From contig NZ_BAABJG010000008.1 of NCBI RefSeq assembly GCF_039543185.1, positions 46,878 to 110,877 on the forward strand: DNA of 64,000 nt, in the 5' to 3' direction. This document shows positions 33,675 through 41,946 of this stretch, piece by piece (the first letter of the stretch is position 1; every line of letters starts with the position of its first letter). The DNA is from Paenibacillus_S vulneris (GTDB lineage Bacteria > Bacillota > Bacilli > Paenibacillales > NBRC-103111). The translations under genes and the position numbers were made by a program. A model generated the notes under the pieces. That model ran no database searches and was not told where the DNA came from. It saw only the letters and a list, made by a program, of their open reading frames with translations.

Positions 33675-34019
33675 ATGAAGAAGACGAAGTTATCCAAAGC
33701 ACAAGTCCAATACAAAGAGGCCAAAGAGCACTTTGAGAAAGTGAACGAGGCTTTTCAAAATAAGCTGGCTACCGTTCAGCTGCTGGGTGTTGTCAACCAG
33801 GAGAAGGTAGAGGAGCTGATCGAGCAGACAGGTCTTCATACGGCTCTGAACGAGCTGGGAGCTGCCGAGAAAGCACTTCTCGCATGGTCTCATGAAGCGA
33901 TTCAGAACGAAAAGGATTATTTGCAAAATAAGGATGCCGTGGACAAGATGTATGCCTTTATCGATCAGGATCCAAACATTAAAGCCAAATTAATCCAAGC
34001 GGCTATGAAAATTTATTAA
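33675..34019 (+). CDS. Helical hypothetical protein, 114 aa
   Basis: A 114-aa Lys/Glu-rich protein predicted to be almost fully helical: KLSKAQVQYKEAKEHFEKVN, then EKVEELIEQTGLHTALNELG, and a C-terminal DKMYAFIDQDPNIKAKLIQA. It has no signal or membrane segment and no cysteine. The start is ATG at 33675 behind AGAGGTGG. I do not recognise the family; length and composition recall small YlbF/YmcA-type helical proteins but the signature is not there. A GC-poor spacer and the ysoA-like gene follow on the same strand. Confidence 0.6.
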   Translation: MKKTKLSKAQVQYKEAKEHFEKVNEAFQNKLATVQLLGVVNQEKVEELIEQTGLHTALNELGAAEKALLAWSHEAIQNEKDYLQNKDAVDKMYAFIDQDPNIKAKLIQAAMKIY

Positions 34020-34180
34020 TACGTTAGCACGTTTGACAGCGGGAGGACGTTCCTTCCGCTGTTTTTGCTGTTGGGTTACCGCTGATTTTGCTTTCCGTCC
34101 CCGAATGGGGTACACTGACGTTCATAAGAAATTCCTTTTTATAGAGGCTTTGGTTTAGAAGTCGGTTAGGTGGTGTGCTT

Positions 34181-35095
34181 TTGTCCGGAAAATCGAAGGA
34201 TAACGTGATTCTATTTCCTAAAACAGTTGAATTTTATCAGTTTGAGCTAACCCGGATGCTGGAGACGGAGCGATATGGCGAAGCCATTGAGCTGCTGAGC
34301 TTTCTGCTCTCCTGTCAAAGTCCGGATGAGAGAGCGAGTGAGGAGTGGCGGGCCCTGCTGCAATGGCTGCAGACCATGTTTCCCGATGCCCTTGCCGCAA
34401 TGCCGGATGGAGAGCAAGAGGACTATACCGAGCAGGATTTGCTTCGGGAGCATGTGGCCGCAAAGGCAAGAGAGGACAGAGGCTATACGGACAAATTGCT
34501 CGGGATGCTGAGTGAGTCCGGATCCATGGAGCATCAGCTGCTTGCTTTGGGACAATTGGCGCTTCTGGACGATCCGGGCATTAACGGGAGGCTGGTTGAA
34601 TGGCTGGGTTCGGAGGAACGGCATCCCATGATTCAGTATAAAACATTGCAAACGCTAAAGCTTCGCGGAATGTCCGGCATGCTGCGGCTGCCTAAAAACG
34701 GGGAGACGCTTTTTGTCGAAATAGAGGATACGCCGTCCGATTTCGATCAATTCCCGCCGCAGATCAACGAAATTTTGGAACGGATCCGGGAAAACAGCCA
34801 GACAGGCCATCCGGCCTTGGCTTATTTTGCCGAAGAGACCTGGAACGAATTTCTGGCTTTCGTATACGGCACCCCGATTTACAGGCAGATGCTTCTGATG
34901 GAAAACGAGAACGTTGACGCCTGGGCCGCCGCATTTCATCTGGTCCTGCTGGAACGGGTTTTCGACAGTGGGGACCGGGAGGAAATATTCGAGCTGTATG
35001 GCATTACCAATGAGCTGATGTTCCAGTGGGAACAGGCATATCGCATCATGCAGCAATTTGCCGCGGCGACGTTTACGGCGAGACTTCATGATTGA
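34181..35095 (+). CDS. YsoA-like hypothetical protein upstream of tig
   Basis: A 304-aa soluble, mainly helical protein. VILFPKTVEFYQFELTRMLE opens it; an armadillo/HEAT-like middle (LLALGQLALLDDPGINGRLV, MIQYKTLQTLKLRGMSG) follows. In Bacillus a protein of similar size and helical-repeat character (YsoA) is encoded just before tig, which matches its place here, so I use that name as analogy. TTG at 34181 lies eight bases after AGGTGG; the GTG at 34175 overlaps the spacing. Function unknown; the stable link to trigger factor suggests a role near translation or folding. Confidence 0.6.
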   Translation: MSGKSKDNVILFPKTVEFYQFELTRMLETERYGEAIELLSFLLSCQSPDERASEEWRALLQWLQTMFPDALAAMPDGEQEDYTEQDLLREHVAAKAREDRGYTDKLLGMLSESGSMEHQLLALGQLALLDDPGINGRLVEWLGSEERHPMIQYKTLQTLKLRGMSGMLRLPKNGETLFVEIEDTPSDFDQFPPQINEILERIRENSQTGHPALAYFAEETWNEFLAFVYGTPIYRQMLLMENENVDAWAAAFHLVLLERVFDSGDREEIFELYGITNELMFQWEQAYRIMQQFAAATFTARLHD

Positions 35096-35119
35096 ATATT
35101 TTTTTCGATGAACTGCAAC

Positions 35120-35147
35120 TTGAAAACATGAAGGTATATGTTATAAT
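35120..35147 (+). promoter_or_regulatory. Candidate sigma-A promoter of tig
   Basis: TTGAAA (35120-35125) and perfect TATAAT (35142-35147), spacing 16, about 100 bases before the tig start. Confidence 0.5.
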
Positions 35148-35244
35148 AGAATGGTTATATTGACGACCTTGGGACAAGCATAACACCCTTATTCGTCAGA
35201 ACGTGAAAATTGTGATGGATAATTTTTGGAGGGGAAAGCATAAA

Positions 35245-36528
35245 ATGAAAGCAAGCTGGGAAAAAATAGAGAAGAACGTTGGAGTTCTTGATATTGAAGT
35301 GGACGCGGACAAAGTTGCCGACGCACTGGACAGAGCATTTAAGAAAGTAGTAACGAAAGTCAACGTTCCGGGTTTCCGCAAAGGGAAAGTGCCTCGTCAA
35401 ATCTTCGAAGCTAAATTTGGCGTTGAAAGCTTGTATCAAGATGCTTTGGATATCGTAGTTCCTGAAGCTTACGTTGAAGCGGTGAACGAGACAGGAATCA
35501 CTCCTGTAGACCGTCCTGAAGTAGACGTTGAGCAATTCGGCAAAGGCCAAGCTTTGAAATTCAAAGCTAAAGTTATCGTTAAGCCAGAAGTTGAGCTTGG
35601 CGAATATAAAGGTCTTGAGCTTGAAGCGCAAGATGCTGAGGTAACCGCAGAAGAAGTAAACGAAGAGCTGAATAAATTGCAGCAGCGTCATGCTGAGCTG
35701 GTTCCTGTTGAAGAAGGTCCTGCGCAAAACGGCGATGTTGTATCCATTGACTTCGAAGGCTTCGTTGACGGCGTAGCATTCGAAGGCGGCAAAGCTGAGA
35801 AGTATTCTCTTGAGCTTGGCTCCAACAGCTTCATTCCTGGTTTCGAAGAGCAAGTGGTAGGCTTGAACAAAGGTGAAGACAAGGACATTACCGTAACTTT
35901 CCCTGAAAACTACCATTCCGAAGAGCTGAAGGGGAAAGAAGCAGTCTTCAAAATTCACCTTCATGACATCAAACGCAAAAACTTGCCGGCTCTTGACGAC
36001 GAGTTTGCAAAAGACGTCAGCGAATTCGAAACTTTGGAAGAATTCAAGCAAGATCTTGAAAGCAAGTTGAAGCAGCGTAAAGAAAGCGAAATTCAATCTA
36101 AAAAAGAAGCGGATGTAGTTGAAAAAGCAGCTGCAAACGCAACAGTGGATATTCCGCAGGTAATGATCGAGAACGAGTGCGAGCAAATGCTCAAAGAGTT
36201 CGAGAACCGTCTGTCCAGCCAAGGCATGAACCTTGAATTGTACTACCAGTTCACAGGTCAAAACGACGACGTGCTGAAAGAACAAATGCGCGGTGACGCG
36301 GAAAAACGCGTTAAGAACAACCTTGTTTTGGAAGCTATTGCCAAGGCGGAGAACCTGGAAGCTTCCGAAGAAGAGCTTAACAACCAACTGCTACAAATGT
36401 CCCAATTGTACCAACGCTCTGCAGATGAGCTTCGCGCGATTCTGGAAGCAAACGGTAACTTGGATAGCATGAAACACGATATCGTTATTCCTAAAACCGT
36501 TGGCTTCTTGGTTGCTAACAGCAAATAA
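35245..36528 (+). CDS. tig: Trigger factor (ribosome-associated chaperone, PPIase)
   Basis: A 427-aa chaperone. The ribosome-binding tail has NVPGFRKGKVPRQIFEAKFG near residue 40 (the GFRxGxxP signature). The FKBP-type peptidyl-prolyl isomerase domain spans about 150-245 (NGDVVSIDFEGFVDG, FIPGFEEQVVGLNKGEDKD). The C-terminal helical arms (about 250-425) cradle the nascent chain. ATG at 35245 follows GGAGGGG. Codon use is more biased to A/T-ending codons than neighbours, as expected for a highly expressed gene. Confidence 0.95.
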   Translation: MKASWEKIEKNVGVLDIEVDADKVADALDRAFKKVVTKVNVPGFRKGKVPRQIFEAKFGVESLYQDALDIVVPEAYVEAVNETGITPVDRPEVDVEQFGKGQALKFKAKVIVKPEVELGEYKGLELEAQDAEVTAEEVNEELNKLQQRHAELVPVEEGPAQNGDVVSIDFEGFVDGVAFEGGKAEKYSLELGSNSFIPGFEEQVVGLNKGEDKDITVTFPENYHSEELKGKEAVFKIHLHDIKRKNLPALDDEFAKDVSEFETLEEFKQDLESKLKQRKESEIQSKKEADVVEKAAANATVDIPQVMIENECEQMLKEFENRLSSQGMNLELYYQFTGQNDDVLKEQMRGDAEKRVKNNLVLEAIAKAENLEASEEELNNQLLQMSQLYQRSADELRAILEANGNLDSMKHDIVIPKTVGFLVANSK

Positions 36529-36891
36529 TAAGCATCACATAGGAGGTAAGGCACGTGTCCATATGCGTGCCTTTCTCTATAGGCAAGGTTTCGTACCCTT
36601 GTCTTTAAGTTTAATACATATTGTAACAACGGTTTGTCCGTGGCATCCTGCGCTTTTGCGGCATAAGGAATCGGACACGCTTTGGCTCTTCCACATTCAA
36701 CATACGACCAACGTTGTAATGCAAGTACATAGGATACACCTTGACTCTGCGATGATTTTCTGCGGCATGGAATGGCAATGCTAAGCATAGGCTAGTTTTT
36801 TTATGCTGAGCATGCGGGAGATTCGCGAAATGTTATTAAACGTGCTACAATGTATTTTGCAAGTCAATTTTTGAGCAAAGGGGTTGGAACA
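36529..36891 (+). other. tig-clpP intergenic region
   Basis: Contains a terminator hairpin near its start (36548-36577), a second hairpin (TGCTAAGCATA...TATGCTGAGCA near 36779-36812), and a possible -10 box TACAAT at 36846-36851 ahead of clpP. I see no clear CtsR or CIRCE site and no gene. Confidence 0.45.
36548..36577 (+). terminator. Terminator of tig
   Basis: AAGGCACG...CGTGCCTT hairpin followed by TTCTCT; moderate T content. Confidence 0.55.
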
Positions 36892-37485
36892 ATGGGTCTG
36901 ATACCTATGGTTGTTGAGCAAGAAGGACGCGGGGAGCGCTCCTATGATATTTATTCCCGCCTATTGAAAGACCGCATTATCTTTATCGGCAGTGCCATTG
37001 ACGATGATGTTGCCAACCTCGTTATTGCGCAGTTGCTGTTTTTGTCCGCGCAGGATGCCGAGAAAGACATTTCTCTGTACATCAATTCACCGGGCGGTTC
37101 GGTAACTGCCGGAATGGGTATATATGATACAATGCAGTTCATTAAACCCGATGTATCTACCATCTGTGTAGGTATGGCGGCAAGCATGGGCTCCTTGCTG
37201 CTCACCGCAGGGGCAAAAGGCAAGCGTTTTGCGCTTCCGAACAGCGAAATTATGATTCATCAGCCGCTTGGCGGCGTAAGAGGCCAGGCATCGGATATTA
37301 AAATCCATGCAGACTGGATTATTAGAACCAAGCAAAAGCTGAATCAAATTTATGTAGAACGTACGGGGCAGCCGCTTGAGAAAATTGAGCGGGATACAGA
37401 CCGTGACAATTTCATGAGCGCTGAAGAAGCCAAGGAATACGGGCTTGTTGATGCGGTTATCACTCGTAACGAATTGAATGGATAA
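36892..37485 (+). CDS. clpP: ATP-dependent Clp protease proteolytic subunit
   Basis: A 197-aa serine peptidase forming the double heptameric chamber used by ClpX and other Clp ATPases. The catalytic triad is visible: Ser in GMAASMGSLLL near residue 98, His in EIMIHQPLGG near 123 and Asp in ERDTDRDNFMS near 172. LYINSPGGSVTAGMGIYD is the oxyanion-region signature. ATG at 36892 gives the normal start MGLIPMVVEQ; in-frame codons upstream are not part of it. clpX follows 11 bases later. Confidence 0.95.
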   Translation: MGLIPMVVEQEGRGERSYDIYSRLLKDRIIFIGSAIDDDVANLVIAQLLFLSAQDAEKDISLYINSPGGSVTAGMGIYDTMQFIKPDVSTICVGMAASMGSLLLTAGAKGKRFALPNSEIMIHQPLGGVRGQASDIKIHADWIIRTKQKLNQIYVERTGQPLEKIERDTDRDNFMSAEEAKEYGLVDAVITRNELNG

Positions 37486-37496
37486 GGAGTGATTGC

Positions 37497-38762
37497 ATGT
37501 TTAAATTTAATGATGAAAAAGGTCAGCTCAAATGTTCCTTTTGCGGAAAATCTCAGGAGCAAGTACGCAAATTAGTAGCTGGACCAGGCGTCTATATATG
37601 TGATGAATGTATCGAGCTTTGTACGGAAATTGTTGAGGAAGAGCTTGGACATGAGGAAGAGCTGGACCTTAAGGATGTACCGAAGCCAAAAGAAATCCGC
37701 GCTATCCTGGATCAATACGTTATCGGACAGGATCAGGCGAAAAAATCGCTTTCCGTTGCAGTGTACAACCACTACAAGCGGATCAATTCCCAGCAAAGCA
37801 AGCTTGAGGAAGTTGAGCTTCAAAAAAGTAACATCGTCCTGTTAGGTCCTACAGGCAGTGGTAAAACACTTCTTGCTCAGACTTTGGCCAAAATTTTGAA
37901 CGTACCTTTCGCTATTGCCGATGCTACGTCTTTGACGGAAGCCGGCTATGTAGGGGAAGACGTTGAAAATATTTTGCTTAAGCTGATCCAGGCGGCGGAT
38001 TACGATGTTGAAAAAGCGGAACGCGGCATTATTTATATCGACGAAATCGATAAAGTAGCACGTAAATCCGAGAATCCTTCCATCACACGTGATGTTTCCG
38101 GTGAGGGTGTGCAGCAGGCGCTGCTGAAAATTTTGGAGGGCACGGTTGCTTCCGTTCCTCCTCAAGGCGGCCGCAAGCATCCGCATCAGGAATTCATCCA
38201 GATCGATACGACGAACATTTTGTTCATCTGCGGTGGTGCATTTGATGGTCTGGAGCAGATCATCAAGCGCAGAATCGGTAAGAAAGTGATCGGCTTCGGT
38301 ACCGACGGGCATAAAACGGATTTGAAGCCAGGAGAATACCTGTCGATGGTGTTGCCTGAAGACTTGCTCAAATTCGGTTTGATTCCCGAGTTCGTGGGCC
38401 GTCTGCCAGTCATTTCTACTCTGGAGCCGCTTGATGAAGCTGCGTTGGTACGGATCTTGACTGAACCTAAAAACGCGCTCGTGAAGCAGTATCAGAAGAT
38501 GCTGGAGATGGATAACGTTTCTCTTGAATTCAACGACGAAGCCCTCGAGGAAATCGCGCGCGAAGCCATTAAGCGCAATACCGGCGCCCGCGGCTTAAGA
38601 GCGATCATTGAGAGCATCATGCTGGATGTCATGTATGAAGCTCCTTCCCGCACGGAGGTTTCCACTTGCGTTGTAACGAAAGAGTCGATCCAATCCAAGA
38701 TCACTCCGGAAATTACAAGCAAGGACGAGAAATCCGTTAAGAAAAAAGAAGAGAGCGCATAA
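37497..38762 (+). CDS. clpX: ATP-dependent Clp protease ATP-binding subunit ClpX
   Basis: A 421-aa AAA+ unfoldase. The N-terminal zinc domain has CSFCGKSQEQVRKL and CDECIELCTEI (four cysteines). Walker A is GPTGSGKTLLAQTLA near residue 118, Walker B IIYIDEIDK, sensor and pore elements include GYVGEDVENILLKL and RDVSGEGVQQALLK. The RKHPHQEFIQIDT segment and IGF loop equivalent (KVIGFGTD) for ClpP docking are present. Follows clpP directly, as an operon. Confidence 0.95.
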   Translation: MFKFNDEKGQLKCSFCGKSQEQVRKLVAGPGVYICDECIELCTEIVEEELGHEEELDLKDVPKPKEIRAILDQYVIGQDQAKKSLSVAVYNHYKRINSQQSKLEEVELQKSNIVLLGPTGSGKTLLAQTLAKILNVPFAIADATSLTEAGYVGEDVENILLKLIQAADYDVEKAERGIIYIDEIDKVARKSENPSITRDVSGEGVQQALLKILEGTVASVPPQGGRKHPHQEFIQIDTTNILFICGGAFDGLEQIIKRRIGKKVIGFGTDGHKTDLKPGEYLSMVLPEDLLKFGLIPEFVGRLPVISTLEPLDEAALVRILTEPKNALVKQYQKMLEMDNVSLEFNDEALEEIAREAIKRNTGARGLRAIIESIMLDVMYEAPSRTEVSTCVVTKESIQSKITPEITSKDEKSVKKKEESA

Positions 38763-38790
38763 ATAACTAAACCATACGACCTCCAATCCG

Positions 38791-38817
38791 GGAAAAAGCC
38801 ATTAATTGGCTTTTTCC
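38791..38817 (+). terminator. Hairpin between clpX and ispG
   Basis: GGAAAAAGCCA-TTAA-TTGGCTTTTTCC perfect inverted repeat; acts as terminator or attenuator, ispG begins only 24 bases on. Confidence 0.7.
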
Positions 38818-38840
38818 TAGAGCGGAGGATGTTTGGTATC

Positions 38841-39971
38841 ATGGGAGAGATCGAATACATGTTTCACAGAACAGAGACTATCCCGGTTAGAGTTGGGGAT
38901 TTAACGATCGGCGGCAGCAATGAAGTCATTATGCAGAGTATGTGCACAACCAAAACGGCCGACGTCAAATCGACCGTTGCGGAAATTCATCGATTGCAGG
39001 ACGCAGGCTGCCAGCTGGTTCGTGTCACGGTCAACAACAAGGAAGCTGCTGAAGCGATTAAGGACATCAAGCGTCAAATTCAAATCCCGTTGGTAGCAGA
39101 TATTCATTTCGACCATCGTTTGGCGCTTATGGCTATCGAGAACGGAATCGATAAAGTTCGCATTAATCCGGGCAATATCGGACGCCGCGAAAAGGTTGAA
39201 GCTGTCGTTAAAGCCTGCAAAGAACGGGGAATTCCTATTCGGATCGGGGTTAATGCAGGTTCGCTTGAAAACCATCTTCTGGAGAAGTACGGCTACCCGA
39301 CACCGGAAGCTATGGTAGAAAGCGCATTGTACCATATCGGCATCCTCGAGGAGCTGGATTTCCATGATATCATCGTCTCTTTGAAAGCCTCCGACGTTCC
39401 GATGGCTATTGCTGCTTATACGCAAGCTGCCTCGGCGTTCAGATACCCTTTGCATTTGGGCATTACCGAAGCCGGGACCTTATTCTCCGGTACGGTGAAA
39501 AGCTCCGCCGGCATTGGTGCCCTGCTCAGCATGGGGATCGGCTCTACGCTTCGTATCTCGCTTAGCGCGGATCCGGTAGAAGAGATTAAGGTAGCCCGGG
39601 AGCTGCTCAAGACGTTCGGTCTGATCAGCAATGCGGCGACCCTGGTATCCTGCCCTACCTGCGGCCGTTTGGATATTGATTTGTTCTCTATTGCTAATGA
39701 GGTGGAGGATTACATCTCCAAGATTAAAGTGCCTATCAAGGTTTCTGTCCTTGGCTGCGCCGTAAACGGACCTGGCGAGGCAAGGGAAGCCGACATCGGG
39801 ATCGCTGGGGCTAGAGGCGAGGGGATGCTGTTCCGTTACGGTGAAATGATCCGGAAAGTGCCCGAAGCCGAATTGCTTAGTGAGCTTAAGAAGGAAATTG
39901 ACATTATCGTAGAGCACTATGAGCGGACTGGAGAAATTCCGGGCAGAAACAAACATTCAGCACATGCTTAA
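38841..39971 (+). CDS. ispG: 4-hydroxy-3-methylbut-2-enyl diphosphate synthase (IspG/GcpE)
   Basis: A 376-aa [4Fe-4S] enzyme of the MEP isoprenoid pathway. HRTETIPVRVGDLTIGGSNE at the start, MCTTKTADVKSTVAEIHRL, VADIHFDHRLALMAIENG, RINPGNIGRREKVEAVV and SLKASDVPMAIAAY are the barrel signatures. The cluster ligands are Cys in LVSCPTCGRLDIDL and in LGCAVNGPGEA, with the Glu of GEAREADIG. ATG at 38841 is preferred by comparison with Bacillus IspG and by GGAGG 12 bases before it; the ATG at 38829 touches that GGAGG. Confidence 0.93.
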   Translation: MGEIEYMFHRTETIPVRVGDLTIGGSNEVIMQSMCTTKTADVKSTVAEIHRLQDAGCQLVRVTVNNKEAAEAIKDIKRQIQIPLVADIHFDHRLALMAIENGIDKVRINPGNIGRREKVEAVVKACKERGIPIRIGVNAGSLENHLLEKYGYPTPEAMVESALYHIGILEELDFHDIIVSLKASDVPMAIAAYTQAASAFRYPLHLGITEAGTLFSGTVKSSAGIGALLSMGIGSTLRISLSADPVEEIKVARELLKTFGLISNAATLVSCPTCGRLDIDLFSIANEVEDYISKIKVPIKVSVLGCAVNGPGEAREADIGIAGARGEGMLFRYGEMIRKVPEAELLSELKKEIDIIVEHYERTGEIPGRNKHSAHA

Positions 39972-39982
39972 TAATAACAAGA

Positions 39983-40020
39983 CAAAGCAATGTTTCTCTT
40001 CGCAGAGACATTGCTTTTTT
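39983..40020 (+). terminator. Terminator of ispG
   Basis: AAAGCAATGTTTCTC-TTCG-CAGAGACATTGCTTT hairpin read in two arms, followed by TTTTTT. Confidence 0.8.
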
Positions 40021-40123
40021 AATTTTTACATGAATATCATTTCAATGCGGGTTCCATGAATAGGTTTTCTTCTGGATACAAATAACAAGGAGAGTGCTTC
40101 TAACTATTCAGGAGGAAAGTTCT

Positions 40124-40891
40124 ATGAATCAAACAACGAAATGGGTTGTTATGTATTTTGTCGCTATTTGCATGCTGCTTGGACCAACCGGTATGGTTCG
40201 GTCGGAGGGAGAAGGGGCCGGTCCGAAGAAAATAGCGATTGTTATTGATGATCTTGGCAATGATATGCAGGGCACGAAGGAAATTATGGAACTGCCGGTA
40301 CCTTTCACCGTTGCCGTTATGCCGTTCTTACCCACAACCAAACGGGATGCGGAATGGGCTCATTCCCTCGGTCATGATGTGCTTGTACATATGCCCATGG
40401 AGCCGGTCAAAGGCAAGAAAAGCTGGCTCGGCCCAGGCGCCCTAACGACCGATTTATCCGATGAGGAGATCCGGCGCCGCGTCATAGCGGCTATTGAAGA
40501 GGTTCCTTACGCAATAGGCATTAATAACCATATGGGGTCTAAAGTGACGGCAGATAAAAGAATGATGCGCATTGTGCTGGAGGTGTGCAAGGAAAAGCAT
40601 ATGATCTATCTGGACAGTAAAACAACTCCCAAAAGTGTAGTCCCGATGGTGGCACAAGATCTGAATTTCCGCACGTTGGAAAACAACATTTTTATGGACG
40701 ACATTTACACGCGCGAGCATATTGTAAAGCAAGCCCTGAAGGTTCTTAAGCATGTGGACGACCACGATACTACCGTTGTCATAGGTCATGTAGGGCCTCC
40801 AGGGAAGCATACCGCGGCCGTCTTGAAGCAGACGATTCCGTCGATTCAGAAAAAAGCGCAGTTTGTTACGATTTCGAAGCTGGTCTCCTAG
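40124..40891 (+). CDS. Divergent polysaccharide deacetylase family protein (YibQ-like)
   Basis: A 255-aa exported protein: signal-like N-terminus (VVMYFVAICMLLGPTGMV), then KIAIVIDDLGNDMQGTKEIM, FTVAVMPFLPTT, GHDVLVHMPMEPV and IGINNHMGSKVTADKRMM. These are the markers of the divergent polysaccharide deacetylase (PF04748) family, with the Asp pair of the first strand and His residues of the NodB-like metal site. Substrate unknown, presumably cell wall or polysaccharide. ATG at 40124 has AGGAGG upstream. Converges with the cwlD-like gene. Confidence 0.8.
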   Translation: MNQTTKWVVMYFVAICMLLGPTGMVRSEGEGAGPKKIAIVIDDLGNDMQGTKEIMELPVPFTVAVMPFLPTTKRDAEWAHSLGHDVLVHMPMEPVKGKKSWLGPGALTTDLSDEEIRRRVIAAIEEVPYAIGINNHMGSKVTADKRMMRIVLEVCKEKHMIYLDSKTTPKSVVPMVAQDLNFRTLENNIFMDDIYTREHIVKQALKVLKHVDDHDTTVVIGHVGPPGKHTAAVLKQTIPSIQKKAQFVTISKLVS

Positions 40892-40996
40892 AGGGGCCAG
40901 CTTTGTATGCCATACAGAGTTTCTCGACATGATGGAGTTCAAGCCTGGGGCCCCTTGCCAAGTATTGAATAGCTCGAAGTCTGAGACCAGTTGTTT

Positions 40997-41725
40997 TCAC
41001 CGCCGTATTTTGTCATGAATGATCCGTTCAGTCCGTGGCTGCTGAAGGTAGTTAAGAATTCCGTCGGCGATGGCTTGAGCCAGCTCCTGCTGCCTCTGCG
41101 GCTCGGTCATTTGAGCGCGGTCCTGCGCATTGGAGATAAACCCCATTTCACAGATAACGGCAGGGACCTGAATATGCTTTAATATATAAAACGGCTTGCC
41201 ATGCGTGACGTGTCCGGACGTGCCGTACAGCTGATTCAAGGAATTTTGGAGACTGACGGCCAGCCTTTTGCTCGCATCGGACTTTTGATGCAGCACGATA
41301 GCGCCTCGTTTACTGCTCTTAGAGGACCAATTCACATGAATACTGACGACGGCTTTGGGACGGATTTCGTTGGCCAGGTGGCTTCGTTGTGCCAGATCCT
41401 TCAGATGCCGGGATCGGGACCGGAACCAGCGGTTCTCTCCGCTTAAGGCATAGTCCTCTATGCGGTTCATAAGTACCACCTTTCCCTTTTGCCGCAATAG
41501 GTCATAAATCAACCTCGATATTTCCAAATTAATATCCTTCTCATAAAGTCCTCCGTACAGAGTACCGCTGTCGACTCCGCCGTGACCAACATCGATCAGC
41601 ACGTCCACATTGGAGACGATCGGATTTTTCGCAGCTTGATGATGGTCTGATCGTGCGTCTAATGGCTGATTGGAAGTGAAGAAGATCACGGAAAATAAAA
41701 GCAGGAACACGGCCAAGCGTCGCAT
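40997..41725 (-). CDS. cwlD: N-acetylmuramoyl-L-alanine amidase, CwlD-like
   Basis: A 242-aa amidase_3-type zinc enzyme with an N-terminal signal/anchor (RRLAVFLLLFSVIFFTS). Zinc ligands and catalytic residues are visible: His in VLIDVGHGGVDSGT, Glu in YEKDINLEIS, His in VVSIHVNWS and Glu in AVICEMGFISN. Size and domain fit CwlD, which removes peptide side chains in the spore cortex to allow muramic lactam formation; a vegetative autolysin is the alternative. ATG at 41725 is preceded by AAGGAG from the hairpin element. The ORF upstream reads through the repeat and is not coding. Confidence 0.78.
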   Translation of the reverse strand: MRRLAVFLLLFSVIFFTSNQPLDARSDHHQAAKNPIVSNVDVLIDVGHGGVDSGTLYGGLYEKDINLEISRLIYDLLRQKGKVVLMNRIEDYALSGENRWFRSRSRHLKDLAQRSHLANEIRPKAVVSIHVNWSSKSSKRGAIVLHQKSDASKRLAVSLQNSLNQLYGTSGHVTHGKPFYILKHIQVPAVICEMGFISNAQDRAQMTEPQRQQELAQAIADGILNYLQQPRTERIIHDKIRR

Positions 41726-41734
41726 AAAACTACA

Positions 41735-41775
41735 CTCCTTAAAGTTTTCGTAGAAAACTGGCATCGAAAACATAG
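41735..41775. repeat. Hairpin element carrying the cwlD ribosome binding site
   Basis: AGTTTTC-GTA-GAAAACT (41743-41759) followed by GGCATCGAAAACATAGAC closely resembles the units at 18820-18926. As there, the minus-strand reading ends in TTTAAGGAG immediately before the gene. Confidence 0.7.
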
Positions 41776-41822
41776 ACTTTACGATAAAACTTCCCTCTTA
41801 TGGTTCTCTCCCATTACGTTCT

Positions 41823-41856
41823 CATACGGTCCAGAAAACTTTCTCATAACCGTATG
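41823..41856. promoter_or_regulatory. Inverted repeat between cwlD and lonB
   Basis: CATACGGT (41823-41830) and ACCGTATG (41849-41856) form perfect eight-base arms around an 18-base loop in the divergent promoter region. Could be an operator or an RNA hairpin of either leader. Confidence 0.4.
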
Positions 41857-41946
41857 AATCCGCCCTTTTAAGGGGAATACTACCAGGTATATGGAGCTTA
41901 TTCGTTTGGTGCGGAAGGCGAACTTGATCACATAGGAGGGGTTTTA

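Noticed and set aside
35155..36387. 410-codon open frame on the minus strand across tig
   Set aside because: Phe/Leu-rich translation is the mirror of the Glu/Lys-rich trigger factor; no start signal and no domain.
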